Assembly: GCF_024508875.1 (NCBI RefSeq) | Contig: NZ_JANINU010000105.1 | Span: 1 to 40,280, forward strand | Source: Phenylobacterium sp. | GTDB taxonomy: Bacteria > Pseudomonadota > Alphaproteobacteria > Caulobacterales > Caulobacteraceae | Direction: 5' to 3' | DNA length: 40,280 bases | Shown here: piece by piece, positions 28,702 to 37,826 of the stretch | Position numbering within the stretch: position 1 is the first letter of the stretch | Layout of the letters: each line of letters starts with the position of its first letter | Made by a program: the position numbers and the translations under genes | The notes under the pieces: model-generated | Database searches by the model: none | Told to the model about the DNA's origin: nothing | What the model saw: the letters and a program-made list of their open reading frames with translations, nothing else

Positions 28702-29133
28702 ATGCACTTCGATCCCCCGCCATCGTACCGGGTCCTCGTGGTCGACCACGACCGCACGGTCCTGGAAATGATCCAGATCCGGTTGGACGTGGCCGGCTAC
28801 GCCGTCTCGGCCATCCGCGACCCGGCCGAGGCCATCGCCGTGCTGGAAGCCGGCGGCGTCGACGCCGTGGTGCTGGAGCGCCGCCTGCCCGACATGGCCA
28901 GCCTCGAAGTGCTGGAAGCCCTGGCGACGGCGCCGGGCGGTCCGGTTCCGGTCCTGCTGATCGGCCGAGGGCTGACCCAGGAACACGTCGAAGCCGCGGC
29001 CGGCCACGGCGTCTGCGACGGCCTCGCGAAGCCCTTCAGCGGCGCCGAGCTGCTGGAGCGCGTGGACCGCATGCTGGCCGCCGGCGCGCCGACGCTCGCG
29101 CCCGAGCCGCGGGACGCCTGGATCGAGGTCTGA
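28702..29133 (+). CDS. Single-domain response regulator with Glu at the phosphoacceptor site
   Basis: CheY-like receiver of 143 residues with no output domain, only a short tail (130-143). The fold pattern is intact: VLVVDHDRTVLEMIQIRL at strand 1, and LAKPFSGAELLERV with the conserved Lys110. The acidic pocket has Asp15 and Asp17, with His16 in place of the second Asp. The expected phosphoacceptor position reads AVVLERRLPDM, so Glu59 replaces Asp. The switch Thr/Ser position reads LLIGRG, giving Gly88. It is therefore probably not regulated by ordinary Asp phosphorylation and may mimic the active state. Its place between sucB and lpdA is unusual. Confidence 0.85.
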   Translation: MHFDPPPSYRVLVVDHDRTVLEMIQIRLDVAGYAVSAIRDPAEAIAVLEAGGVDAVVLERRLPDMASLEVLEALATAPGGPVPVLLIGRGLTQEHVEAAAGHGVCDGLAKPFSGAELLERVDRMLAAGAPTLAPEPRDAWIEV

Positions 29134-29297
29134 GGCCCGCCTCGCCGACCGCTGTTTGACCTGCGGCGGCCTTGGCGCGGCTGCGACGCGGCCCTCGCGG
29201 GCGAAATGCGCCGCCCCGGGTGGCGCCGCGCAAAACCGGACTCCACATTTGCCCCGCGCGCACTAGGTTGCGCGCCCATCTAAGGCGCAGGCGAACC

Positions 29298-30697
<1,400 letters not shown>

Positions 30698-30716
<19 letters not shown>

Positions 30717-31141
30717 CGCCTTCGGGCCTCGTCCTGCGACGTGCGCGGGCGGAAGAGCTGGCCGAGTGCGCCAGCCTCTACGTCCGCGTGCTCACCGACA
30801 CCTTCACCTGGATCCCGCCCGAACGGCACCGCGCGGCCGATTTCCTGGCCGCGGCGCGCGACGAGGAGATCTTCGTCGCCGTCAGGGGTGGCCAGATCGT
30901 CGGCCTGGCGGCGCTGTACCGCCCGCAGGCCTTCCTGCATTCGCTCTATGTGACCGAGCGTGGGCGCGGCGTCGGCCGCGCGCTGCTGCACTATGTGGCC
31001 GCCTCGGCGGGCGGACGGCTGCAGCTCAAGTGCCAGGCCGCCAACGTCCGCGCCCAGGCCTTCTACGACCGCGAGGGCTTCCGCTGCACCGAGCGCGGCC
31101 GCGACAACGGCGTGGACTGGCTGCGCTACGTGCGGGACTGA
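30698..31141 (+). CDS. GNAT-family N-acetyltransferase overlapping lpdA
   Basis: Acetyltransferase of 147 residues. It has the GNAT core: LVLRRARAEELAECASLY, AVRGGQIVGLAALY, and acetyl-CoA motif A LHSLYVTERGRGVGRALLHYV, followed by ANVRAQAFYDREGFRCTERG. The substrate is unknown. The only supported initiation codon is a TTG at 30698, which places the start 19 bases inside the end of lpdA with GAAGG directly upstream. The overlap implies translational coupling, so it may be a recent or alphaproteobacterial addition to the operon. Confidence 0.82.
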
Positions 31142-31217
31142 GGCGAGAGGCCTCGCGGGATTCGGACATCATCGGTCGCTGAGCCGTAAAACAGCAGTCA
31201 CGTGGCCGAAACTTAAT

Positions 31218-31233
31218 TTGGCGGTTGCGCCAA
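31218..31233. promoter_or_regulatory. Inverted repeat upstream of the small secreted-protein pair
   Basis: A perfect TTGGCG-GTTG-CGCCAA dyad lies 43 bases before the first ATG. It could be an operator or a leader hairpin. No clear -10/-35 pair is visible next to it. Confidence 0.35.
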
Positions 31234-31275
31234 CCGGTGGCAGCTTGCTTCCCGCTTGCAAAGAGGGAGGCTGCA

Positions 31276-31560
31276 ATGCTGGCGATGCTCGCCGCCGCTG
31301 CGATGACCGTCGCCGTGGCCGCAACGCCCGCCGCCGAGAGCCGGCCGCTGGTCATCGTGACCCCGCCGGCCGACACGCCCGCCTGCAAGACCAATGGCCG
31401 CTACGAGGTGGCCGACCGCGCCCTGCTGTATCGCAACAAGGGCCGGGCGAAGGCATCGGTCCTGGGCGAACTGCCCAAGGCCAACCACGAGAAGACGGTC
31501 CTGCGCACCATCGACGGCTGCGCGGCGCCGCTCGTGGTGGGGTACGAGGTGGGGCGCTAG
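31276..31560 (+). CDS. Small secreted protein with two cysteines (first of pair)
   Basis: Unrecognised 94-residue protein. The N-terminus MLAMLAAAAMTVAVAATPAAES is a signal peptide. The mature part has two Cys residues (ADTPACKTNG and IDGCAAP), likely a periplasmic disulfide, between which lie short strand-like segments. AGGGAGG sits five bases before the ATG, one of the best ribosome-binding sites in the window. The next gene starts at its stop codon (TAGTG). Confidence 0.75.
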   Translation: MLAMLAAAAMTVAVAATPAAESRPLVIVTPPADTPACKTNGRYEVADRALLYRNKGRAKASVLGELPKANHEKTVLRTIDGCAAPLVVGYEVGR

Positions 31561-31823
31561 TGGATCCAGTTTCGCTTATCATCGCCGCTACGCTGGCGTC
31601 GGCCCAGCCGGCGGTGAAGGACCTGAACGATGCGCGGACGCCGATCCGCTGCCGGCCGGCGCCCTATTACATCGCCGAGCGCTCGGGGCGGCAGATCCCG
31701 CGCATGCTGCTGGACACGCCGAAGGGCCGCTCGATCACCGTTCTCGACAAGCGCGGCCGGCCCTGCCACCTGACCCGCACGCCGAACGAAGGCCGCACGA
31801 CCTTCCGCAACGCTGACGACTGA
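31560..31823 (+). CDS. Small secreted protein with two cysteines (second of pair)
   Basis: Unrecognised 87-residue protein starting with a GTG that overlaps the previous stop, with GAGGTGGGG upstream. The N-terminus MDPVSLIIAATLASAQ looks like a short signal peptide. The mature part has two Cys residues (TPIRCRPAPYY and RGRPCHL) and is rich in Arg. It shares length, export and a Cys pair with the preceding protein but no clear sequence similarity. It ends three bases from the convergent xerC stop. Confidence 0.65.
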   Translation: MDPVSLIIAATLASAQPAVKDLNDARTPIRCRPAPYYIAERSGRQIPRMLLDTPKGRSITVLDKRGRPCHLTRTPNEGRTTFRNADD

Positions 31824-31826
31824 CCT

Positions 31827-32753
31827 TCAGGCCCGGGGATGGGCCTGGTTGTAGACGCTGAGCAGGGCGGCGGCGTCGACCTCGGTATAGCGCTGCGTCG
31901 TCGAGAGCGAGGCGTGGCCCAGCAGTTCCTGGATCGAACGCAGGTCGGCGCCGGCGCCCAGCAGGTGGGTGGCGAACGAGTGGCGCAGCGCGTGCGGCGT
32001 GGCGCTGGCGGGCAATCCCAGGCGGCCCCTTAGGTTCTGCATGGTCGCCTGGACGTGGCGCGGTCCCAGCGCCCCGCCCCGTTTGGCCCGGAACAGCGGC
32101 CCGTCGGGCTCCAGGGCGAAGGGGGCCTCGGCCAGATAGGCGTCCACCGCCGCGCGGACGGCCGGCAGCACCGGGACCATGCGCGTCTTGCCGCCCTTGC
32201 CGGTAATGCGCAGCAGCTCGGGAAGGGGCGCGTCAGACCGCTTGAGGGACAGGCCTTCGGAAATCCGCAGGCCGCAGCCGTAGAGGAGGGCGAGGACGGC
32301 CTGGTCGCGCGCGGCTTCCCAGTCCTCGCGGTCGGGGTCCAGCGCAGGCTCCGCCAGCAGGCCGGCGGCCTGATCCTCGGTCACGGGGCGTGGCGCGCCG
32401 GGCTTCACCCGCGGGCCCCGGACCAGGGCGATGGCCGCGTTGGGCGTGTCGAGCCGGCGGTCGAGGAAACGGTGGAAGGTGCGGATCGCCGACAGCGCCT
32501 GGCTGAGCGAGCGCGGCGACAGGGGGTGGTCGCCGGCGCGCAGGTGCGCGAGCCAGGCGCGCACCTCGCCGGCCGTGACCGTCGCGAGATCGCGCACCGA
32601 CAGGCTTTCACCCCGGTGCTGTTCCAGGAAGGCGATGTAGCGGCCGGCCGCGAAGCCATAGGCCTCGAGCGTGCGCGGCGAGGCGCGCCGCTCGTGCGCC
32701 AGGTGTTCGAGCCACTGGAGCCTGGCGTCGTGTGCGCTCAGAGCAGCGGCCAT
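31827..32753 (-). CDS. xerC: Tyrosine recombinase XerC
   Basis: Site-specific recombinase that, with XerD, resolves chromosome dimers at dif. The 308 residues carry the full catalytic set: Arg163 (CGLRISEGL), Lys186 (TGKGGKTR), His254 and Arg257 (TPHALRHSFATHLL), His280 (LLGHASLSTTQ) and Tyr289 (RYTEV). The N-terminal SAM-like domain (LEHLAHERRASPRTLEAY) is intact. The start at 32753 overlaps the end of the DUF484 gene by 16 bases; that pairing is conserved across proteobacteria. It is a housekeeping gene, not evidence of an integrated element. Confidence 0.95.
   Translation of the reverse strand: MAAALSAHDARLQWLEHLAHERRASPRTLEAYGFAAGRYIAFLEQHRGESLSVRDLATVTAGEVRAWLAHLRAGDHPLSPRSLSQALSAIRTFHRFLDRRLDTPNAAIALVRGPRVKPGAPRPVTEDQAAGLLAEPALDPDREDWEAARDQAVLALLYGCGLRISEGLSLKRSDAPLPELLRITGKGGKTRMVPVLPAVRAAVDAYLAEAPFALEPDGPLFRAKRGGALGPRHVQATMQNLRGRLGLPASATPHALRHSFATHLLGAGADLRSIQELLGHASLSTTQRYTEVDAAALLSVYNQAHPRA
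31828..31847. terminator. Hairpin at the convergent gene ends
   Basis: CAGGCCC-GGGGAT-GGGCCTG forms a perfect 7-bp stem starting at the xerC stop codon. It lies just past the small secreted-protein gene, so it may stop plus-strand transcription. It has no T-run. Confidence 0.4.
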
Positions 32754-33484
32754 CGCTCCGCCGTCCGCTCGACCACCCGGGCCAGGAAAGCCACCAGCTC
32801 GGCGCCCATGTCCGGGGCGAAGTCGTCGGCGTTGGCCGAACCGAAGGCCAGCAGGCCCTGGCGCGAGGGCTCCCAGATCGAGAGCCGCACCATGGCCATA
32901 GAACGGATTTCGCCAGCCTCGGGGGCGAAGAGGCCGAGCGCGGTGGGCGCAAAGCCCATGCGGGCGTCGGGCCGCGCTCCGTCGAGCAGCAGGTTCACCT
33001 GGCCCTCGACCAGCGGCCGCCAGCCGGCGGGCGGCAGGCCCTCGCATTCCAGGGCGATCAGGCCGGCGGCGAGGCCGAAGCGGCCGCGGGCCAAGTCGTC
33101 CACGCGCCGGGCCAGGTCGGCGAGGTTACGGGCCTCCAGCAGGTCCACGACGGCGCCGTGGGTCTGGGCCTGGGCGGCGAAGTTGGCGCGGGCCAGCTCC
33201 TCCAGCATCTGGCGCTGCTCGGCCTCGCGCTGATGGTCGGCGCGGACGCGCGCCATCGGGGCGAATTCGACGACGTTGCCGCCGGCGACGCTGAGGCCGA
33301 GCTGGGCCAGCAGGGCCTCGTCGGCCGTCAGGAAGTCGGGGTTCTCGGCCAGGAAGCGGCGCACGTCGGCCGGGTCGAGCGTGCGCTCGACCGCCGGGCC
33401 GGCGGCGCGCCGGGCCGCCTTGGCCTTGGCCGCCGGGGCCGCCGCGGGGATGTCGAAACTGAACTCACCCTGCGACCCGTCCAT
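32738..33484 (-). CDS. DUF484 family protein
   Basis: Cytoplasmic protein of 248 residues. The DUF484 pattern is visible: DVRRFLAENPDFL near the start, a coiled helix (ADHQREAEQRQMLEELARANFAAQ), and a GAF-like C-terminal half with SMAMVRLSIWEPSRQGLLAFGSANADDFAPDMG and LARVVERTAERW. Function is unknown. The gene commonly precedes xerC, as here, and overlaps it by 16 bases. The fsa gene lies 15 bases downstream of... rather, upstream on this strand, ending at 33500, so fsa, DUF484 and xerC form one transcript. Confidence 0.88.
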   Translation of the reverse strand: MDGSQGEFSFDIPAAAPAAKAKAARRAAGPAVERTLDPADVRRFLAENPDFLTADEALLAQLGLSVAGGNVVEFAPMARVRADHQREAEQRQMLEELARANFAAQAQTHGAVVDLLEARNLADLARRVDDLARGRFGLAAGLIALECEGLPPAGWRPLVEGQVNLLLDGARPDARMGFAPTALGLFAPEAGEIRSMAMVRLSIWEPSRQGLLAFGSANADDFAPDMGAELVAFLARVVERTAERWPLL

Positions 33485-33499
33485 GTCACTCCAGCCTCG

Positions 33500-34153
33500 T
33501 TACAGGATGGACTGGCCCGTCTTGGCCCAGTCCGCCATGAACTGTTGGAGCCCCTGTTCGGTTAACGGATGCTTGAAGAGCGCCTGGAACACCGCCGGCG
33601 GAATGGTGGCGCAGTCGGCGCCGGCGAGGGCGGCTTCCTTGACGTGGGCCGGGGTGCGGATGGAGGCGGCCAGGATCTCGGTGTCGAAGCCGTAGTTGTC
33701 GTAGATGGCCCGGATCTCGCTGATCAGGTCCATGCCCTCGGCGCCGTGGTCGTCCAGGCGGCCGATGAAGGGGCTGATGTAGCTGGCGCCGGCCTTGGCG
33801 GCGAGCAGGGCCTGGGTCGCCGAGAAGCAGAGCGTCACGTTGGTCTGGATGCCCTCGGCCGAGAATTCCTTGGTGGCGGTCAGGCCCTCGCGGGTCAGCG
33901 GCACCTTCACGACCACGTTGGGCGCCACGCCCGCCAGCTTGCGGCCCTCGGCCAGCATGCCGGCGACGTCCATGGCCGCCACCTCGGCCGAGACGGGGCC
34001 TTCGACCAGGCCGCAGATCTCGGCGATCACCTCCAGCATGTTGCGGCCGGACTTGGCGATCAGCGAGGGGTTGGTGGTCACGCCGTCGACCAGGCCGGTT
34101 TCGGCAAGGTCCTTCAGGACGGCGGTGTCGGTGGTGTCGAGGAAGAGCTGCAT
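33500..34153 (-). CDS. fsa: Fructose-6-phosphate aldolase / small transaldolase
   Basis: Member of the short transaldolase (TalC/MipB/FSA) subfamily with a Schiff-base Lys83 in [12 protein letters not shown]. The 217-residue length and the segments [63 protein letters not shown] and [13 protein letters not shown] are diagnostic. Whether it acts as transaldolase in the pentose-phosphate pathway or as fructose-6-phosphate aldolase cannot be settled by eye. An in-frame upstream extension consists of translated tandem repeats (34193-34415) and is rejected; ATG at 34153 is the family start. Confidence 0.94.
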   Translation of the reverse strand: MQLFLDTTDTAVLKDLAETGLVDGVTTNPSLIAKSGRNMLEVIAEICGLVEGPVSAEVAAMDVAGMLAEGRKLAGVAPNVVVKVPLTREGLTATKEFSAEGIQTNVTLCFSATQALLAAKAGASYISPFIGRLDDHGAEGMDLISEIRAIYDNYGFDTEILAASIRTPAHVKEAALAGADCATIPPAVFQALFKHPLTEQGLQQFMADWAKTGQSIL

Positions 34154-34192
34154 TATCTGACCTTGGACTTGTTCAGGGCGCTTGTAGCTGCC

Positions 34193-34303
34193 CGGGCGCA
34201 GGTCCGCAAAAGTCGAAACCGGTTTTGCGTCCGACTGCGCCCAGACCTTTGCCTCGCGCGCCACCCGGGCGGCGAACCGCATTCCACTTCGCCTGACGGC
34301 GCG
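34193..34303. repeat. Tandem repeat, unit 1, with internal palindrome
   Basis: First of two adjacent copies of an approximately 111-bp unit. It contains the palindrome CGCAAAA...TTTTGCG (34205-34229). By eye it differs from unit 2 at about five positions plus one indel. Similar palindromic elements are scattered in Caulobacter and rhizobial genomes. Confidence 0.85.
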
Positions 34304-34415
34304 CCGGGCGCAGTCCGCAAAAGTGGAAACCGGTTTTGCGTCCGACTGCGCCCAGACCTTTGCTTGGCGCGCCGTCCGGGCGGCGAACCGCATTCCACTT
34401 CGCCTGACGGCGCGC
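34304..34415. repeat. Tandem repeat, unit 2, with internal palindrome
   Basis: Second copy, containing CGCAAAA...TTTTGCG at 34316-34340 and ending 20 bases before the priA ATG. The pair fills the fsa-priA divergent gap. Its minus strand is open and translates to repeated [17 protein letters not shown], which is fortuitous. Confidence 0.85.
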
Positions 34416-34435
34416 TAAGCCGTGATCCTCAACCC

Positions 34436-36592
34436 ATGAGCCGCATCGCCTCCGTCCTCCTGCCCATGCCCCTGCCCGAGGCGTTCGACTACGCCGAGCC
34501 GGAAGGCATGGGGCTGGAAGCGGGCGACCAGGTGGCCGTGCCGCTGGGGCCGCGCCTGATCCGCGGGGTGGTCACCGAGTTGCGCGATGCGATGGGCGGA
34601 AACCGCCCGCTGAAACCGGTCGCCGAGCGGCTCGACGATCCGCGCCTGCCGCCGGGCACGGTGGAGTTCGTGCAGTGGGCGGCGCGCTATGCCGTGGACG
34701 CGCCCGGTCAGCCGCTGGCGATCGCCCTGCGCGGAGCCCGGGCGCCGAAGCCGCGGCCCGTGCGGGTGGTGGTGGCCACCGGAACCTCGCCCGCGCGTCC
34801 CACGCCGGCCCGCGAGAAGGTGATCGAGGCGGCCCTCCAGCCGATGGCCGCCGCCGACCTCGCCCGCGCGGCCGGGGTCTCGGCCGGGGTCGTGAAGGCC
34901 CTGCTGGACGAGGGCGTGCTCGCGGTCCGCGAGATCCTCCCCGAAGCGCGGTTCGACCCGCCGGACCTCTCCCGCCCCGGCCCGCAGCTCAGCGCCAGCC
35001 AGGCGGCGGCGGCCGAGGCCCTGAAGGACCTGGTGGCGGACGGCTTCGGTGTCGCGCTGCTGGACGGGGTCACCGGCTCGGGGAAGACCGAGGTGTACCT
35101 GGAGGCCGCAGCGGCGGCGCTCGCGGCCGACCCCGACGCCCAGGTGCTGATCCTGCTGCCCGAGATCGCCCTGACTCAGGCGGTGATCGCGCGTGTCGCC
35201 GCCCGCTTCGGCGCCCAGCCGGGCGAGTGGCACTCGGACGTCGCCCCGCCGGGTCGCCGGCGCGTCTGGGAGGCCGTGGCGGCGGGGACCTGCCGGATCG
35301 TCGTAGGCGCGCGCTCGGCGCTGTTCCTGCCCTTCCGCAAGCTGCGCCTGATCGTCGTGGACGAGGAGCACGACGGCTCGTTCAAGCAGGAGGACGGCTT
35401 CATCTACCACGCCCGCGACCTGGCGGTGGTGCGGGGCCGGATCGAGGGCGCGGCGGTGATCCTGGCGTCGGCCACGCCGTCGCTGGAGACGCTGCGCAAC
35501 GCCGAGGCGGGCCGCTATCGATGGCTCAGGCTCTCGGCGCGGCACGGGACCGCGCGCCTGCCGGACATCGAGCTGATCGACCTGCGCGAGACGCCGCCCG
35601 AGGCGGGGCGGTGGCTTTCGCCCCCGCTGGTCAAGGCCATGGCCGAGACCTGGGCCCGGGGCGAGCAGAGCCTGCTGTTCCTGAACCGCCGGGGCTACGC
35701 GCCCCTGGTGCTGTGCAAGGCGTGCGGGGAGCGGATGACCGCGCCCGACACCGATTCCTGGCTGGTGGAGCACCGCTACACCGGCCGCCTCGTCTGCCAC
35801 CTGACCGGGTTCTCGATGCCGAAGCCGGCGGCCTGTCCGCATTGCGGGGCGAAGGACAGCCTGGTCTCTATCGGGCCGGGTGTGGAGCGGGTGGAGGAGG
35901 AGGCTCGCGCCCTGTTCCCGGAGGCGCGGATCGCGGTCTTCTCGTCGGACACGGTCTTCGACGCCCGCGAGGCCCGGCGACTGGTCGAGACCATGGCGGC
36001 CGGGGAGATCGACATCCTGGTGGCCACTCAGGCGGCGGCGAAGGGGCACAATTTCCCCAAGCTGACGCTGGTGGGGGTGGTGGACGCCGACCTCGGACTG
36101 CGGGGCGGCGATCTGCGGGCGGCCGAGCGGACCTACCAGCTCCTGGCGCAGGCGACCGGGCGGGCGGGGCGCAAGGACCGGCCGGGCCGGGCGCTGCTGC
36201 AGACCTACGCCCCCGAGCACGCCGTCATGCAGGCGCTGAAGGCCCAGGACCGGGACGCGTTCGTGGCCGCCGAGATGGCCGAGCGGGAGCTGGCGGGGCT
36301 GCCGCCATTCGGGCGGCTGGCGGCTGTGGTCGCCTCTGGGCCAGACGCCGCGCAACTGGACGCCTTCGTGCAGGGCATGGCGCAGGCGGCGCCCAACACG
36401 CCGGGGGTCGAGGTCTACGGTCCGGCCGACGCGCCGCTCGGTCTCGTGCGGGGCCGGCGGCGCAAGCGCTTCCTGGTGCGGGCGGACCGCTCGGTGGACC
36501 TGTCCGCCTACATGGCGGCCTGGCGGGCCCGCGTGCGGCCGCCCGGCCAGATCCGCGTGGCCATCGACATCGATCCCTACAGCTTCCTCTGA
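34436..36592 (+). CDS. priA: Primosomal replication restart helicase PriA
   Basis: 3'-5' helicase that reloads the replisome at collapsed forks. The 718 residues include the 3'-DNA-binding domain (1-105), Walker A GVTGSGKTEVY (Lys217), Walker B VVDEEHD (308-314), LASATPSLE, and helicase motifs V-VI (ATQAAAKGHNFP, AQATGRAGRKDRPG). The Cys-rich insert is unusual. Cys427, Cys430, Cys467 and Cys470 are kept, matching the first zinc site. The second site reads Ala436, Thr439, Cys454, Thr457 and cannot bind zinc as in E. coli. ATG at 34436 is the family N-terminus; the long upstream extension through the repeats is spurious. Confidence 0.96.
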   Translation: MSRIASVLLPMPLPEAFDYAEPEGMGLEAGDQVAVPLGPRLIRGVVTELRDAMGGNRPLKPVAERLDDPRLPPGTVEFVQWAARYAVDAPGQPLAIALRGARAPKPRPVRVVVATGTSPARPTPAREKVIEAALQPMAAADLARAAGVSAGVVKALLDEGVLAVREILPEARFDPPDLSRPGPQLSASQAAAAEALKDLVADGFGVALLDGVTGSGKTEVYLEAAAAALAADPDAQVLILLPEIALTQAVIARVAARFGAQPGEWHSDVAPPGRRRVWEAVAAGTCRIVVGARSALFLPFRKLRLIVVDEEHDGSFKQEDGFIYHARDLAVVRGRIEGAAVILASATPSLETLRNAEAGRYRWLRLSARHGTARLPDIELIDLRETPPEAGRWLSPPLVKAMAETWARGEQSLLFLNRRGYAPLVLCKACGERMTAPDTDSWLVEHRYTGRLVCHLTGFSMPKPAACPHCGAKDSLVSIGPGVERVEEEARALFPEARIAVFSSDTVFDAREARRLVETMAAGEIDILVATQAAAKGHNFPKLTLVGVVDADLGLRGGDLRAAERTYQLLAQATGRAGRKDRPGRALLQTYAPEHAVMQALKAQDRDAFVAAEMAERELAGLPPFGRLAAVVASGPDAAQLDAFVQGMAQAAPNTPGVEVYGPADAPLGLVRGRRRKRFLVRADRSVDLSAYMAAWRARVRPPGQIRVAIDIDPYSFL

Positions 36593-36596
36593 CGAG

Positions 36597-36622
36597 CCGC
36601 CGGCCCCGCGAGGGGCCGGCGG
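36597..36622. terminator. Bidirectional hairpin between priA and terC
   Basis: A perfect 11-bp GC stem (CCGCCGGCCCC-GCGA-GGGGCCGGCGG) fills the 37-base gap between two convergent stops. There is no T-run on either side, but its position and stability support a terminator or barrier role for both genes. Confidence 0.7.
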
Positions 36623-36629
36623 GCTGTCG

Positions 36630-37421
36630 TCAGTGCAGGACCTTGTCCTCGACGGACGGCTTCTTGCGGCGCGCCAGCATGTTCAGCGCCTCGACGCCCG
36701 CCGAGAAGGCCATGGCGGCGTAGATGTAGCCCTTCGGCACGTGGACGCCGAAGCCGTCGGCGATCAGCACCGCGCCGATCATCAGCAGGAAGCCCAGGGC
36801 CAGCATCACCACGGTGGGGTTGTTGTTGATGAAGTTCGCCAGGGGGTCGGCGGCCACCAGCATGATGCCCACGGTGATGACCACGGCGGCGATCATGATC
36901 GGCAGGTGGTCGGTCATGCCCACGGCGGTGAGGATCGAGTCGATCGAGAACACCAGGTCCAGCAGGATGATCTGGAAGATCGCCGCGCCGACGTTGCTGA
37001 TGACCTTGCTCTTGGTGTCCATCACGCCGTGCGTCTCGCGCGTATCCACCTTCTCGTGGATCTCGGTGGTGGCCTTCCAGACGAGGAACAGGCCGCCCGC
37101 GATCAGGATCAGGTCGCGCCAGGAGAAGGCCAGGTCGAACGACGGCTCGCCATGCGCGCCAAGCGGGCCCTGCCAGGGCAGGGAGAAGACCGGCTGGGTG
37201 AGGCCGACGATGAAGGCCAGGGTGGAGAGCAGCGCCAGGCGCATGATGAGGGCCAGCGCGATGCCGATGCGTCGCGTGCTGGCGCGCTGATGCTCGGGCA
37301 GCTTGTTCGAGAGGATCGAGATGAAGATCAGGTTGTCGATGCCGAGCACGACTTCCATGACCACGAGGGTCACCAGCGCGGCCCAGGCGGCCGGGTCGGT
37401 CACAAGGGCGGCGATATCCAT
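36630..37421 (-). CDS. TerC-family integral membrane protein
   Basis: Polytopic membrane protein of 263 residues in the TerC family, whose members are linked to metal export (manganese) and tellurite resistance. It has about seven hydrophobic helices. The paired acidic membrane motifs are LGIDNLIF (Asp29) and [12 protein letters not shown] (Asp155, Asp161). Because family members such as Alx and MntP-linked TerC proteins export Mn, a metal-handling role is likely but not shown. The ATG at 37421 follows GGAGAG. No yybP-ykoY-type leader was recognised upstream. Confidence 0.9.
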   Translation of the reverse strand: MDIAALVTDPAAWAALVTLVVMEVVLGIDNLIFISILSNKLPEHQRASTRRIGIALALIMRLALLSTLAFIVGLTQPVFSLPWQGPLGAHGEPSFDLAFSWRDLILIAGGLFLVWKATTEIHEKVDTRETHGVMDTKSKVISNVGAAIFQIILLDLVFSIDSILTAVGMTDHLPIMIAAVVITVGIMLVAADPLANFINNNPTVVMLALGFLLMIGAVLIADGFGVHVPKGYIYAAMAFSAGVEALNMLARRKKPSVEDKVLH

Positions 37422-37683
37422 AGAGCTCTCCGGTCGTTCATGTACGTGTATCTTAGTGACGATATACGCGTATGACTAGGGCCGAGTTGAAGGCCTAGTG
37501 TGCCGCTTTTTTGGGCTCCGGCGCCGCCGCTCGCGGGTTTGTGAAGGGCCGATTTCTCCTCTTAGGCGAGTCTGCTCGAAGACGCGTCGCGGGTGGGCGA
37601 GCTCTTATTTCGGCTTGTTACGACTGCGTGAGTGCAAGACTAGAAAAAATTACAAGGTGTTAAGGAGGGCGGCGAAATCGAGT

Positions 37684-37700
37684 TAATTGCAGCTCAATTA
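37684..37700. promoter_or_regulatory. AT-rich dyad, candidate operator
   Basis: TAATTG-CAGCT-CAATTA is a perfect 6-bp inverted repeat around a five-base centre, striking in this GC-rich sequence. The TTAA at 37683 followed by seven bases and TCAA also gives a 7/8 match to the CtrA pattern TTAA-N7-TTAA. Which of the two readings matters is not clear. Confidence 0.4.
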
Positions 37701-37817
37701 CAGGAATGCGCGCGACCGGTCGCCAATAGTTTTCTTAATGGACGGATCAGTACAGGGATTTCTGAAGCCATTATTGCGTCATCCATACGGACGTTTGGCG
37801 GCATGCCTGGGGTGGCT

Positions 37818-37826
37818 TGTGGATAA
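37818..37826 (-). promoter_or_regulatory. Perfect DnaA box
   Basis: TGTGGATAA, the complement of the consensus TTATCCACA, lies 99 bases before the CHAP gene. A single box does not make an origin; it may reflect transcriptional control by DnaA, which acts as a regulator in Caulobacter. Confidence 0.5.

Noticed and set aside
31827..32753. Tyrosine recombinase as a sign of an integrated element
   Set aside because: The DUF484-xerC overlap and full XerC motif set mark it as the housekeeping dimer-resolution recombinase; no attachment repeats were seen.
34154..34393. N-terminal extension of fsa through the tandem repeats
   Set aside because: The extension is the repeat translated twice ([17 protein letters not shown]); family members begin at [10 protein letters not shown].
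37422..37500. Manganese (yybP-ykoY) riboswitch upstream of terC
   Set aside because: TerC genes often carry one, but I could not find the conserved paired segments on the minus strand in the short leader.
37498..37686. 62-codon open frame in the terC-CHAP gap
   Set aside because: Arg/Ser/Lys-rich, no ribosome-binding site and no recognisable domain; likely chance in a regulatory region.
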